From contig NZ_CP102950.1 of NCBI RefSeq assembly GCF_024741795.1, positions 3,472,001-3,536,000 of the forward strand: DNA of 64,000 bases. The letters are read 5' to 3'. The notes below the pieces were generated by a model. The model was not told the DNA's origin. It saw only the letters and a program-made list of their open reading frames with translations, and ran no database searches. The DNA comes from Arthrobacter sp. CJ23 (GTDB lineage: Bacteria > Actinomycetota > Actinomycetes > Actinomycetales > Micrococcaceae). Positions 7,847-16,220 of the stretch are shown piece after piece. The translations under genes and the position numbers were made by a program. Numbering within the stretch: the stretch's first letter is position 1; the number at the start of each line of letters is the position of its first letter.

Positions 7847-9378
7847 TGCATGCCACTTCCGTTGCTCCCGTAACCGGTCCACAGCGGCAGGGTCACCACC
7901 ATGGTGAGCCCGCCTCCCGGAGTCGGCTCCGCCACCAGGGTGCCGCCCATCGCCTCGCTGAAACCCTTGGCCACCGCCAGCCCCAGCCCGATGCCGCTCT
8001 GGGTCCCCGTGGCTGCCGCAGAATCGCTGAGCCGCTGGAAAGGGCGGAACATGTCCAGGATTTCGGCGATGTCCACGCCCCGGCCGTGGTCCACCACGCG
8101 CAGCTCGCCGGCGGGCCGGTCCCCCAGCGTGATGCCCGCCCCGGTCCGGGCAGTCAAGACGACGTCCGAGCCGGGCGCGTACTTCACCGCGTTCTCCACG
8201 ATGTTGGCCACCACGCGCTCCAGCATGCCGGCGTCGGCCTGCACGGCCGGCAGGTTGGCGGGCAGCTCGTTGCGCAGCCGCTCCCGCGGCACGCCGCGCA
8301 GTGCCTCGGGCAGCACCTCGGCCCAGCTGATTCCGGCCAGGAGCGGGTTCACGGCGTCCGCGGTCAGCCGGGACATGTCCAGCAGGTTGTCCACCAGATG
8401 GTCCAGGCGGTCCGCGTAGTTCTCGATGGTGGCCAGCAGCTCGCGTTCGTCCTCCGGCGCGAACTGCACGTCCTCCTGGCGCAGGCTGCTGACGGCCAGC
8501 TTGATCCCGGCCAGCGGGGTGCGGAGATCGTGCGAGACGGCGCGCAGGATGGAGGTCCGCATCCTGTTGCCCTCGGAGAGCCGCAGATTGTCCTGCCGGC
8601 TCCTGACCAGCTGCTGCCGCTCGCGCACGGCCACCACATAGGCGCCGAACGCGGCCAGCAGGCGGCGGTGCTGCGCGGACAGCGGTCCGCCGCGCAGCAG
8701 CAGCGTGTACTGCGGATCGACGACGGCGGCATGGTCGGCGGCGGCGTGCGTCACCGGCGGTTGCGGGCCGGACGTGGCCAGGACCCGCCAGCCGGGCGTG
8801 GCCGGCAGGCGGGTGCCTCCGCCGCTCTGCATGCCGCCGGGCGTGCTGCCCGTGCTGGCCAGCAGCGTGACCGCGTCCATGCCCAGGTTGGCGCGGACCT
8901 TGTCCAGGAAGGACTCCAGGCTGCCGTCCGAACGCAGGATCCGCAAGGACAGCTCGCTCAGCGCGGTGGCCTCCGCCCCGGACCGCGCGGCTTCCTGGGC
9001 GCGGCGGCTGGCGAGCCCCACGGCGAGCGCCACCCCGCAGGCCACGGCAAGGAAGATGACCAGGGTGAACAGGGTACTGGGGTCGGCAATGGACAGGGAC
9101 CCCACCGGCTCCGCGGAAAAGTAGTTCAGCAGGAAGCTGCCCAGGACAGCCGCGACGACGGCGGGCCAGAGTCCGCCGATCGCGGCGATGGCCACGGCCA
9201 CGGCGAGCTGCAGGAGCATGATCATCGAAAAGTTGCGGTAGCCGGCCACGGTGACCAGGACTTCCACGGCGGGCGGAAGGAGTACGGCGAGCACGAGCCC
9301 GGCTGCAACGCGGCCGCGGCCGATGCCACTGACGGGTGGCAGCTGCAGATGGAGGCTGTTCTCGTCAGGGGCGGGCAT
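7843..9378 (-). CDS. KdpD-type sensor histidine kinase lacking the N-terminal sensor module
   Basis: 511 residues, against about 850-900 for full KdpD. It begins directly with the four-helix DUF4118 membrane region (about 25-125, including LGSFLLNYFSAEP), then a GAF-like linker, the dimerisation box RAVSHDLRTPLAG with His at about 283, and a HATPase domain with NIVENAVKYAP, VDHGRGVD and GIGLGLAVAKGF. The usual N-terminal KdpD and USP-like cytosolic domains, which sense potassium or c-di-AMP, are absent. The start has no room for them, since the divergent gene begins 158 bp away. The input signal is therefore probably different. It forms an operon with the response regulator. Confidence 0.88.
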   Translation of the reverse strand: MPAPDENSLHLQLPPVSGIGRGRVAAGLVLAVLLPPAVEVLVTVAGYRNFSMIMLLQLAVAVAIAAIGGLWPAVVAAVLGSFLLNYFSAEPVGSLSIADPSTLFTLVIFLAVACGVALAVGLASRRAQEAARSGAEATALSELSLRILRSDGSLESFLDKVRANLGMDAVTLLASTGSTPGGMQSGGGTRLPATPGWRVLATSGPQPPVTHAAADHAAVVDPQYTLLLRGGPLSAQHRRLLAAFGAYVVAVRERQQLVRSRQDNLRLSEGNRMRTSILRAVSHDLRTPLAGIKLAVSSLRQEDVQFAPEDERELLATIENYADRLDHLVDNLLDMSRLTADAVNPLLAGISWAEVLPEALRGVPRERLRNELPANLPAVQADAGMLERVVANIVENAVKYAPGSDVVLTARTGAGITLGDRPAGELRVVDHGRGVDIAEILDMFRPFQRLSDSAAATGTQSGIGLGLAVAKGFSEAMGGTLVAEPTPGGGLTMVVTLPLWTGYGSNGSGMQ

Positions 9379-9535
9379 GGCTTCATTTTTGCACGGTCTG
9401 GACGGGCGGCGTTCCTGCCCCGCAGCCAGTGCCGGGTGTCGGCCCCAGGGACTAGGCTTGCTTCAGGATTCCGGTCCGGCAGCGGGCCGGGCACCTCATC
9501 ACAGTCAAGATCACATCCACGTCAGGGGGACGCAG

Positions 9536-10156
9536 ATGAACGCGAACCACCAGCCCGGCGGTGCAGCAACGCCGGGCCCGGAGGACCCCGGGAAGCCACA
9601 GGGCCAGCCCAAGCCCCCGCCCTGGCAGGTGCCCAAGCCCGAGCTCCACCCCGAACTCCTCCAGCAGGGCGAGGCCGGGCCCCTCCCCACCGTGGATCCC
9701 TTCGCCAAGGAGCGCCAACACGAGGCAGCCCAGGCGGTGGCGCGCAAGAAGCGCTCGCAGCGGCGCACCGTCGTCGTGGGCCTCGGCGTCACCGCCCTGC
9801 TGGCCGGCACCATCACCGCCGTCGTGGCCAGCAGCGAGGCCGAGGCCGACTACGCCCAGGTCTGTTTCAACGACGAAACCGGCGAGCGCGTCGAGGACAC
9901 CAACTGCAACAGCTCCGCCGGCCGGAGCTCCGCGCTCTATGCCTGGTACTTCTACTCCCGCGGCGCCAGCGTGCCTGCCGTGGGGCAGAACCGCTCCAGC
10001 TACCCCAGCTACACCACCACGGTGCCGCCAGGGGCCAAGACCTCCGCCGGGTACAGCACCAAGGGCGGGACCGTGAGCCGCGGCGGTTTCGGCACCAGCT
10101 CCAAGAGCGGAACCAGCGGTGGCAGTGGCGGCAGCGGCAAGAGCTCGGGAGGCTAG
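9536..10156 (+). CDS. YgiB/DUF1190-like membrane-anchored protein
   Basis: 206 residues from the ATG at 9536 (AGGGGGA just upstream). A Pro-rich cytoplasmic segment (1-65) and a basic stretch KKRSQRR precede one transmembrane helix (about 75-95). An outside domain follows with CFNDETGERVEDTNC and a Gly/Ser/Thr-rich end containing VSRGGFGTSS. The paired cysteines and terminal SRGGFG resemble DUF1190 proteins such as YgiB and YjfM, which are encoded next to glutathionylspermidine-synthase-like enzymes. The same partner follows here after 2 nt, supporting the call. Function unknown; probably an envelope partner of the ligase. Confidence 0.6.
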   Translation: MNANHQPGGAATPGPEDPGKPQGQPKPPPWQVPKPELHPELLQQGEAGPLPTVDPFAKERQHEAAQAVARKKRSQRRTVVVGLGVTALLAGTITAVVASSEAEADYAQVCFNDETGERVEDTNCNSSAGRSSALYAWYFYSRGASVPAVGQNRSSYPSYTTTVPPGAKTSAGYSTKGGTVSRGGFGTSSKSGTSGGSGGSGKSSGG

Positions 10157-10158
10157 GC

Positions 10159-11370
10159 GTGCAGCGATACCCCTCCGTGCCGCGCCCGGACTGGAAGCAG
10201 AAGATCGAGGAACAGGGCCTGGTCTTTTCGACCACCACCATGCCGGACGGCAAGAAGATCGAGTACTGGCACGAATCCGCCTACTACGAATTCACCATGG
10301 ACGAGGTGGAAACCCTCGAGAAGACCGCCGAGGACATGCACCTCATGTGCCTGGAGGCCGCCAAGTTCCTGGCCACCGGGGCCATGGGCGGGATCGGCAT
10401 CGGCCCCCAGGCCCTTGAACTCGCAGCAGAGTCGCTGCAGGCGGGCGACCCGGACATCTACGGCCGCTTCGATTTTGTCTACGACGGCCGGGGCGGCCCC
10501 GCCAAGATGCTTGAGTACAACGCGGACACGCCCACCGGGCTGATCGAGGCCGCGGTGGCGCAGTGGTTCTGGCTGCAGGACGTCTTCCCGGAGAAGGACC
10601 AGTGGAACGGCATCCACGAGGCCCTGATTCGGCAGTGGAAGAAGCTGCAGTACCGCACCGGCATGAGCACCCTGCACGTGGCGCACTCGGAGGCGGAGGA
10701 ATCCGGCGAGGACTGGATGACCGCCGCGTACATGCGCGATGTCGCCAGCCAGGGCGGCTGGACCACCATCGGCATCAACATGTCGGACATCGGCTGGGAC
10801 CCGAACCTGAACCGTTTCGTGGACCTGGACAACTTCATGATCAGCACCCTGTTCAAGCTGTACCCGTGGGAGCTGATGATGAAGGAGCCGTTCGGGCACC
10901 GGCTGCTGGAGCGCGCCCACAACCCGCGCTGGGTGGAGCCGGCCTGGAAGATGCTGCTGTCCAACAAGGCCCTGCTGGCCGCCCTGTGGCACCTGTTCCC
11001 CGGCCACGAGAACCTGCTGCCGGCCTACCTGGACAACCCCGGGCCGCTCAAGGAATGGGTGGCCAAGCCGCTGCACGGGCGCGAAGGCGACAACATCCGC
11101 ATCCATGCCCCCGGCATCGAGATCGAACAGCCCGGCGACTACGGCCGCGAGGGCTGGTGCTACCAGCAGTTCCACGCACTCCCGGACTTCGACGGCAACC
11201 GGCCGGTCCTGGGGCTGTGGGTGGTAGACGGCGAATCCGTGGGCTGCGGCATCCGGGAATCGGACGGCCCCGTCACGGACTACTTCTGCCGCTTCGTCCC
11301 CAACACCATCGATGCCCCCGCGCCGCACGGCGCCACCACCTCTGCCGCCAACAACGGAGCCGCGCTATGA
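10159..11370 (+). CDS. Glutathionylspermidine synthase-like ATP-grasp ligase (YgiC/YjfC family)
   Basis: 403 residues. The GTG at 10159 was chosen because GGGAGG ends the previous gene at the right distance. The C-terminal synthetase fold of GspS is recognisable: GRFDFVYDG and MLEYNADTPTGLIEA supply the metal- and ATP-binding residues, FVDLDNFMISTLFKLYPWE is a family core segment, and LLSNKALLAALWHLFPGHE and GREGWCYQQFHALPDFDG complete the ATP-grasp end. The amidase half of bifunctional GspS is absent. The family joins a carboxylate to an amine with ATP. Actinobacteria of this type use mycothiol instead of glutathione, so the true substrate is unknown. The stop overlaps the permease start. 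Confidence 0.87.
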   Translation: MQRYPSVPRPDWKQKIEEQGLVFSTTTMPDGKKIEYWHESAYYEFTMDEVETLEKTAEDMHLMCLEAAKFLATGAMGGIGIGPQALELAAESLQAGDPDIYGRFDFVYDGRGGPAKMLEYNADTPTGLIEAAVAQWFWLQDVFPEKDQWNGIHEALIRQWKKLQYRTGMSTLHVAHSEAEESGEDWMTAAYMRDVASQGGWTTIGINMSDIGWDPNLNRFVDLDNFMISTLFKLYPWELMMKEPFGHRLLERAHNPRWVEPAWKMLLSNKALLAALWHLFPGHENLLPAYLDNPGPLKEWVAKPLHGREGDNIRIHAPGIEIEQPGDYGREGWCYQQFHALPDFDGNRPVLGLWVVDGESVGCGIRESDGPVTDYFCRFVPNTIDAPAPHGATTSAANNGAAL

Positions 11371-12881
11371 GCACAGAAACGTCGACGCCGGCAGGCGGCC
11401 CCGGGGCCGGTGCGGTCCCTTCCAAGGGCCTGCACGCCGGCATCCTGGACCTTGGCGACTCCGTCATGCTGGGGCTGGCGTCCACTGCGCCGGTCTACTC
11501 GCTGGCCGCCACCCTCGGCCTGATCGTGGCGGTCAACGGCAACTACACGCCGCTGATCCTGCTGCTGGGCTTCATCCCCGTGCTGTTCATCGCCTACGCC
11601 TTCCGCGAGCTCAACAGCGCCATGCCGGACTGCGGCACCACCTTCACGTGGGCGCGGCGGGCCTTCGGCCCGTGGGCGGGCTGGCTGGGCGGCTGGGGCG
11701 TGGCGCTGGCCGGCATCGTGGTCCTCGCCAACCTGGCCCAGGTGGCCGGGCAGTACCTCTGGCTGCTGATCGGCGACGGTTCCCTGGCCGGGAACACCTG
11801 GCTGGTGACGGGCACCGGCGTCGTCTTCATCGCCTTCATGACCTACGTGAACCACCGCGGCATCCGCCTCGGCGAGCACGTGCAGCGCACCCTGACGTAT
11901 ATCCAGTACATTTCGCTGGGCATCTTCGGCGTTGCGGTCATCGTGGCGATCGCCACGGGCGGAGCGGCGGGCGGCCAGGCCTTCGCCCTTGAATGGTTCA
12001 ACCCTGCGGGGGCCTTTGCCGATCCTGGCGCCGTGGTGCACGGCGTGCTCCTGGCCCTGTTCATCTACTGGGGCTGGGACACCTGCCTGGCCCTCAACGA
12101 GGAAACGGAGAACCCGGCCAAGACCCCTGGCCGCGGTGCCGTGATCTCGGCCTTCGTGCTGGTGGCCATCTATGTTTCCGTCGCGCTGCTGGTGATGATG
12201 TACGCCAACGTGGGCACCGAAGGGATCGGCCTGGGCAACGAGGCCAACCAGGCCGACGTGTTCCTGGCCATGAAGGACGTGGTGCTGGGCCCCTGGGGCT
12301 GGCTGATCGTGGTGGCCGTCCTGGCCTCCGTGCTGTCCTCCACGCAGACCACCATCCTGCCCACGGCCCGCGGCACTCTTTCCATGGGCGTGCACGGCGC
12401 CCTGCCGGCCCGTTTCGGCAAGGTGCACCAGCGCTACCAGACCCCCGGCTTCTCCACCCAGGTCATGGGCGTGGCCGCCGCGGCCTATTACGTGGCCATG
12501 AGCTTCCTCAGCGAGAACCTGCTGTCCGATTCCATCAGCGCCATCAGCCTGTTCATCGCCTTCTATTACGCGCTTACCGGCTTCGCCTGTGCCTGGTACT
12601 TCCGCGGCACACTGCGCGACTCCGCCCGCAACCTCTGGTTCCGCGGCATCCTGCCGTTCCTGGGTGCCCTGCTGCTGACGGCGGCATTCTTCATCTCGGC
12701 CGTGCAGATGTGGGACCCGGAATACGGCGACACCCAGATCGCCGGCATCGGCGGTGCCTTCGTGAGCGGCGTGGTGCTGCTGGCCCTGGGCGTGGTCCTG
12801 GCCGTGGTGTGCCGCTTCGCCCCGGCAACGCGCGGCTACTTCACGCAGAAGCAGGCAGTGCACCCCGCCGCAGGGCAATAA
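11367..12881 (+). CDS. APC superfamily amino-acid/polyamine permease
   Basis: 504 residues; the ATG overlaps the ligase stop (ATGA), so the two are translationally coupled. About 12 membrane helices. Helix 1 carries LGDSVMLGLASTAPVYSLA, the unwound substrate-binding region of APC transporters, and the central part has FIYWGWDTCLALNEETENP, also typical of the family. Its place in the operon suggests it imports or exports a substrate or product of the ligase, for example an amine or amino acid. The last 41 bp overlap the convergent glycosyltransferase gene. Confidence 0.88.
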   Translation: MSTETSTPAGGPGAGAVPSKGLHAGILDLGDSVMLGLASTAPVYSLAATLGLIVAVNGNYTPLILLLGFIPVLFIAYAFRELNSAMPDCGTTFTWARRAFGPWAGWLGGWGVALAGIVVLANLAQVAGQYLWLLIGDGSLAGNTWLVTGTGVVFIAFMTYVNHRGIRLGEHVQRTLTYIQYISLGIFGVAVIVAIATGGAAGGQAFALEWFNPAGAFADPGAVVHGVLLALFIYWGWDTCLALNEETENPAKTPGRGAVISAFVLVAIYVSVALLVMMYANVGTEGIGLGNEANQADVFLAMKDVVLGPWGWLIVVAVLASVLSSTQTTILPTARGTLSMGVHGALPARFGKVHQRYQTPGFSTQVMGVAAAAYYVAMSFLSENLLSDSISAISLFIAFYYALTGFACAWYFRGTLRDSARNLWFRGILPFLGALLLTAAFFISAVQMWDPEYGDTQIAGIGGAFVSGVVLLALGVVLAVVCRFAPATRGYFTQKQAVHPAAGQ

Positions 12882-14151
12882 GCCAGCACGCCATGATCGC
12901 CAGGGCGCAGAACACGCCGGCGCTGGAGGCCATGATCCACAGCCCCGGGGTCTGGACGTTCAGCTCGGCGGCACCCAGTGCAGTGCCGATCGTCTTGGGC
13001 GAAAAGAAGAACACCACCGTGGACACGAACAGGACCGCGGCCATGGTGAGCCTGCCGGCCCGGTAGCGGCGCGGCGTTTCCCGGAGCGTCCAGGCGAACG
13101 CCGGCAGCACGGCGGCCATCCACACCCAGTGGTGGGACCAGGACACAGGGCTGATGAGCAGCATGGCCAGCGCCGCGGCGGACATCGCCACGACACGTGC
13201 GCCCTGGGCGCTCGCCGCACGGATCAGGACAGCGGCCAGGACCACGACGGCGAGGCTCAATGCCAGCCACGGAAGCGTCACGGCGTCCTGCGGGACGCCG
13301 AAGTGCAGCAGCGCACCCTTGATCGAAAGGTTGTCAACATACCCGGCCCCGCCGATCCGGGACGTATCCGGCAGGATCTCCAGCCAGAACTGGAACGATT
13401 CGAGCGGCCGGAGAAGCCAGCCCAGCAGAACCGTTCCAGCGAAGCCGATGGACATGTTCGCGAGCCCGCGCCAGTCCTTGCGCATGAGGAAGTACAGGCC
13501 GAAGACCAGGGGCGTCAGCTTGATCCCGGCGGCAATGCCCACCAGGAAGCCGCTGCCGGGGATGCCCCGCTGCCAGCGCGGACTGCGCGCCAGCAAGTCG
13601 GCGGCCATCAGGCCCATCAGCAGGATGTTGATCTGGCCGAACGCCAGCGTTTCGCGCCAGGGCCCCAGGAACAGGGCAGCAAGGAACAGCGCGGCAGCAA
13701 TCCAGCAGTTCCGGGCCGATGCAAGGGCACCGCGCAGGCTCGACTTCGACTCCCAGTACCGCACGATGGTGACGCCGACCCAGGCTGCCACAGCCACTCC
13801 GGCCACATTGAACAGCATCAGTGCCACGGGCTGGGGCAAGCGGGCCAGCAGGCCGAAGATGAGCGCTGCAAAGGGCGGGTAAGTGAACGGGAGGTTCGGT
13901 CCGCCGGCCCAGTCAACGCTGGGGCCGTAGAGATCCGACGGCGAGGCACCGGCGTCGTTCAGGATGCTCCCGCCGAACCAGTACACGCTGAAGTCGATCC
14001 CCTGCTTGCCCCAGTCGGCAAGCAGCATCCACAGTGGCCAGGCGACGGCGGCCAGCGGCAGCCAGCGGAGAAGCGCAGCGGTTTTTGATGTGGCCGTGCG
14101 CGGTGCCGCGGCATCCGCCGTGGCGCGTAAATCGACGTCAGGCAGTGCCAT
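12841..14151 (-). CDS. GT87 (DUF2029) polyprenyl-phosphate-mannose-type glycosyltransferase
   Basis: 436 residues with about 10-12 membrane helices. Family marks are GIDFSVYWFGG with the candidate catalytic Asp in the first periplasmic loop, FTYPPFAALIFGLLA, LAFGQINILLMGLM, GIAAGIKLTPLVFGLYFL and ISPVSWSHHWVWM. This matches PimE-like alpha-mannosyltransferases, which add mannose from a lipid-phosphate donor to lipoglycans or glycans outside the membrane. A close paralogue lies at 22742-24073. The acceptor is unknown. Its 3' end overlaps the convergent permease gene by 41 bp. Confidence 0.85.
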   Translation of the reverse strand: MALPDVDLRATADAAAPRTATSKTAALLRWLPLAAVAWPLWMLLADWGKQGIDFSVYWFGGSILNDAGASPSDLYGPSVDWAGGPNLPFTYPPFAALIFGLLARLPQPVALMLFNVAGVAVAAWVGVTIVRYWESKSSLRGALASARNCWIAAALFLAALFLGPWRETLAFGQINILLMGLMAADLLARSPRWQRGIPGSGFLVGIAAGIKLTPLVFGLYFLMRKDWRGLANMSIGFAGTVLLGWLLRPLESFQFWLEILPDTSRIGGAGYVDNLSIKGALLHFGVPQDAVTLPWLALSLAVVVLAAVLIRAASAQGARVVAMSAAALAMLLISPVSWSHHWVWMAAVLPAFAWTLRETPRRYRAGRLTMAAVLFVSTVVFFFSPKTIGTALGAAELNVQTPGLWIMASSAGVFCALAIMACWLIALRRGALPASA

Positions 14152-14274
14152 TCCGTATCCCCCAATATTCCGGATGTTGCAGCGGGGAACGGTCCGGCCC
14201 CCGAATACATACTACTTAAGCGGCCAAACGGGCGGCTTGGACGGCCACACGGGCTACGGCCGTAGGATGCTGGC

Positions 14275-15462
14275 ATGAGCCATTCAACGACGAATCCCTC
14301 GGATTTCCTTGCCCTCGATTCCCTCCTGAGTGAGGAGGAACTGGCGCTCCGGGAACGGGTGGGCGATTTCACCCGGCAGCGGATCCGCCCCAACATCGCC
14401 CGCTGGTACGAGGACGCCGTCTTCCCGCGCGGGATCGTCCCCGAGCTCGGCGAACTCGGCGTGCTCGGCATGCACCTGGAGGGCTACGGCTGCCCCGGCC
14501 GTTCCGCCGTCGAATACGGCCTGGCCGCCATGGAACTGGAGGCCGGCGACTCCGGCATCCGCACCTTCGTCTCGGTTCAGGGCTCCCTGGCCATGACGGC
14601 CATCCACAAGTGGGGCTCCGAGGCGCAGAAGGAACAGTGGCTGCCGCGGATGGCCGCCGGCGAGCTGATCGGCTGCTTCGCACTGACGGAGCCGACGGCG
14701 GGTTCGGACCCGTCGTCGATGACCACCTTTGCCCGCCGCGACGGCTCGGGCGAGGACGCCGGCTGGGTCCTGGACGGCGCCAAGCGCTGGATCGGGCTGG
14801 CCTCGATCGCCGACGTCATGGTGGTGTGGGCGAACACCGAGGACGGCATCCGCGGCTTCCTGGTCCCCGCCGGAACGCCGGGCGTCACCGCCACTCCCAT
14901 CGAGCCGAAGCTCTCCATGCGTGCCTCCATCCAGTGCGATGTAGTGTTCGACGGCGTGGTGCTGGGGGCGGACGCCCTCCTCCCGGGCGCGCAGGGGCTC
15001 CGCGGCCCGTTCTCCTGCCTGAACGAAGCGCGGTACGGCATCGCCTGGGGCGCCATGGGGGCCGCCCGGGATTCCTACGAGGCTGCACTTGAGTACGCAG
15101 GGACGCGCCTGCAGTTCGGCAAGCCGCTGGCCGGTTACCAGCTGACCCAGGAGAAGCTGGTGAACATGCTCCTGGAAATCCAGAAAGGGACCATGCTGGC
15201 ACTCCATTTGGGACGGCTCAAGGACGCCGGACACCTGCAGCCGCAACAGATCTCCATGGGCAAGCTGAACAACGTCCGCGAGGCCATCAAGATCGCCCGC
15301 GAAGCCCGCACCATCCTGGGCGGCAACGGCATGACCTTGGACTACTCGCCCCTGCGCCACGCCAACAATCTGGAATCGGTGCGCACCTACGAGGGCACCG
15401 ACGAGGTCCACACCCTGATCCTGGGGCAGCACATCACGGGAATTCCGGCTTTCAGGGGGTAG
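14275..15462 (+). CDS. Acyl-CoA dehydrogenase, glutaryl-CoA dehydrogenase-like
   Basis: 395 residues, full length. Features include VEYGLAAMELEAGDSGIRTF, the FAD-binding CFALTEPTAGSDPSSMTT, SIQCDVVFDGVVLG, and a C-terminal IRHANNLE-like helix (SPLRHANNLESVRTYEGTDE) that holds the catalytic Glu in TYEGT. The spacing TYEGTDEVHTLILGQHITG is characteristic of glutaryl-CoA dehydrogenases, which oxidise and decarboxylate glutaryl-CoA to crotonyl-CoA in lysine and tryptophan breakdown. A conserved Arg of the substrate pocket is suggested by DSGIRTFVSVQ. Another short-chain acyl-CoA substrate is possible. The TetR gene on the other strand is convergent with it. Confidence 0.85.
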   Translation: MSHSTTNPSDFLALDSLLSEEELALRERVGDFTRQRIRPNIARWYEDAVFPRGIVPELGELGVLGMHLEGYGCPGRSAVEYGLAAMELEAGDSGIRTFVSVQGSLAMTAIHKWGSEAQKEQWLPRMAAGELIGCFALTEPTAGSDPSSMTTFARRDGSGEDAGWVLDGAKRWIGLASIADVMVVWANTEDGIRGFLVPAGTPGVTATPIEPKLSMRASIQCDVVFDGVVLGADALLPGAQGLRGPFSCLNEARYGIAWGAMGAARDSYEAALEYAGTRLQFGKPLAGYQLTQEKLVNMLLEIQKGTMLALHLGRLKDAGHLQPQQISMGKLNNVREAIKIAREARTILGGNGMTLDYSPLRHANNLESVRTYEGTDEVHTLILGQHITGIPAFRG

Positions 15463-15486
15463 CCGCGCCCCGTCGAGCTGCGCGGC

Positions 15487-16101
15487 TTAGCTTTCCGCGG
15501 GCAGGATAACCAGCTCGAAGTAGCTACGCAGGCACTGCGCCACGTCCACCGTGTCCGGCGCGAGCAACCACTGGGTCTGGATGCCGTCCCACAGAGCAAC
15601 CAGGGACGTTGCCGCCTGCCCGGGATCGACACCGGGGCGCAGCCTGCCTGCCTCGGCCAACTCGGCGAAGCGGCGCGCGTAGCTCCGCCGCAGGCGTTCG
15701 AACCGTTCAGTGAAGTAGGCCCGGCCCGGATGGCCGTCCGTGACGGATTCCGCGCACAACACGGTGTAGAGCTCGATGACGCCGGGGATGTCCTCGTTGT
15801 AGAGCGCCGTGCGGATCACCGCGTCCACGAATGATTCCTCCGCTTCGGCAGGGTTCGCCCGGCCGCTGACTTCGTCGCGCCATTGCAGGACGGCCATCAG
15901 GAGATCGCTCTTCGAGGGGAAGTAGTGCAGCAGGCTGGTCTGGCTCATTCCGGCGCGGTCGGCGACATCCTGCAGGGACCCGCCCCGGTATCCCCGGGCG
16001 GCAAACACTGCGTGCGCGGCGTCAAGGATGGTGCGTCGCCGTTCCTCGGATTTTGCGTACGGCCCCCTCCGCCCGGTGCGGCCCGCGTCCTTTGTGGTCA
16101 T
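15487..16101 (-). CDS. TetR/AcrR family transcriptional regulator
   Basis: 204 residues. The N-terminal helix-turn-helix is clear: RRTILDAAHAVFAARGYRGG, then LQDVADRAGMSQTSLLHYF and SKSDLLMAVLQWRD. The C-terminal ligand domain resembles the BetI-like type. It is divergent from the beta-galactosidase gene across 119 bp, so it probably represses lacZ and itself. The inducer would be a sugar or a metabolite; this is an inference from position only. Confidence 0.87.
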   Translation of the reverse strand: MTTKDAGRTGRRGPYAKSEERRRTILDAAHAVFAARGYRGGSLQDVADRAGMSQTSLLHYFPSKSDLLMAVLQWRDEVSGRANPAEAEESFVDAVIRTALYNEDIPGVIELYTVLCAESVTDGHPGRAYFTERFERLRRSYARRFAELAEAGRLRPGVDPGQAATSLVALWDGIQTQWLLAPDTVDVAQCLRSYFELVILPAES

Positions 16102-16146
16102 GGCAAGCCAGTGTACAGGCGGGCAGAGCCCATTTCTTTGAAACCA

Positions 16147-16158
16147 GAGTTCTTACTC
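16147..16158. promoter_or_regulatory. Candidate operator between tetR and lacZ
   Basis: GAGT-tctt-ACTC, a small inverted repeat just upstream of a TATGTT box (16165-16170) facing lacZ. Its position inside the likely promoter suits a TetR operator. Short, so it may be chance. Confidence 0.3.
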
Positions 16159-16220
16159 GAATTTTATGTTAGCGTTGTCACACCCGGAGCCCCCCGTTCC
16201 ATAGAAGGAGCCGTCACAAC

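Noticed and set aside
7846..11370. Very long + frame joining the ligase with sequence antisense to the histidine kinase
   Set aside because: Only the part from GTG 10159 has protein-like composition; the upstream part is the shadow of the kinase and of the membrane protein gene.
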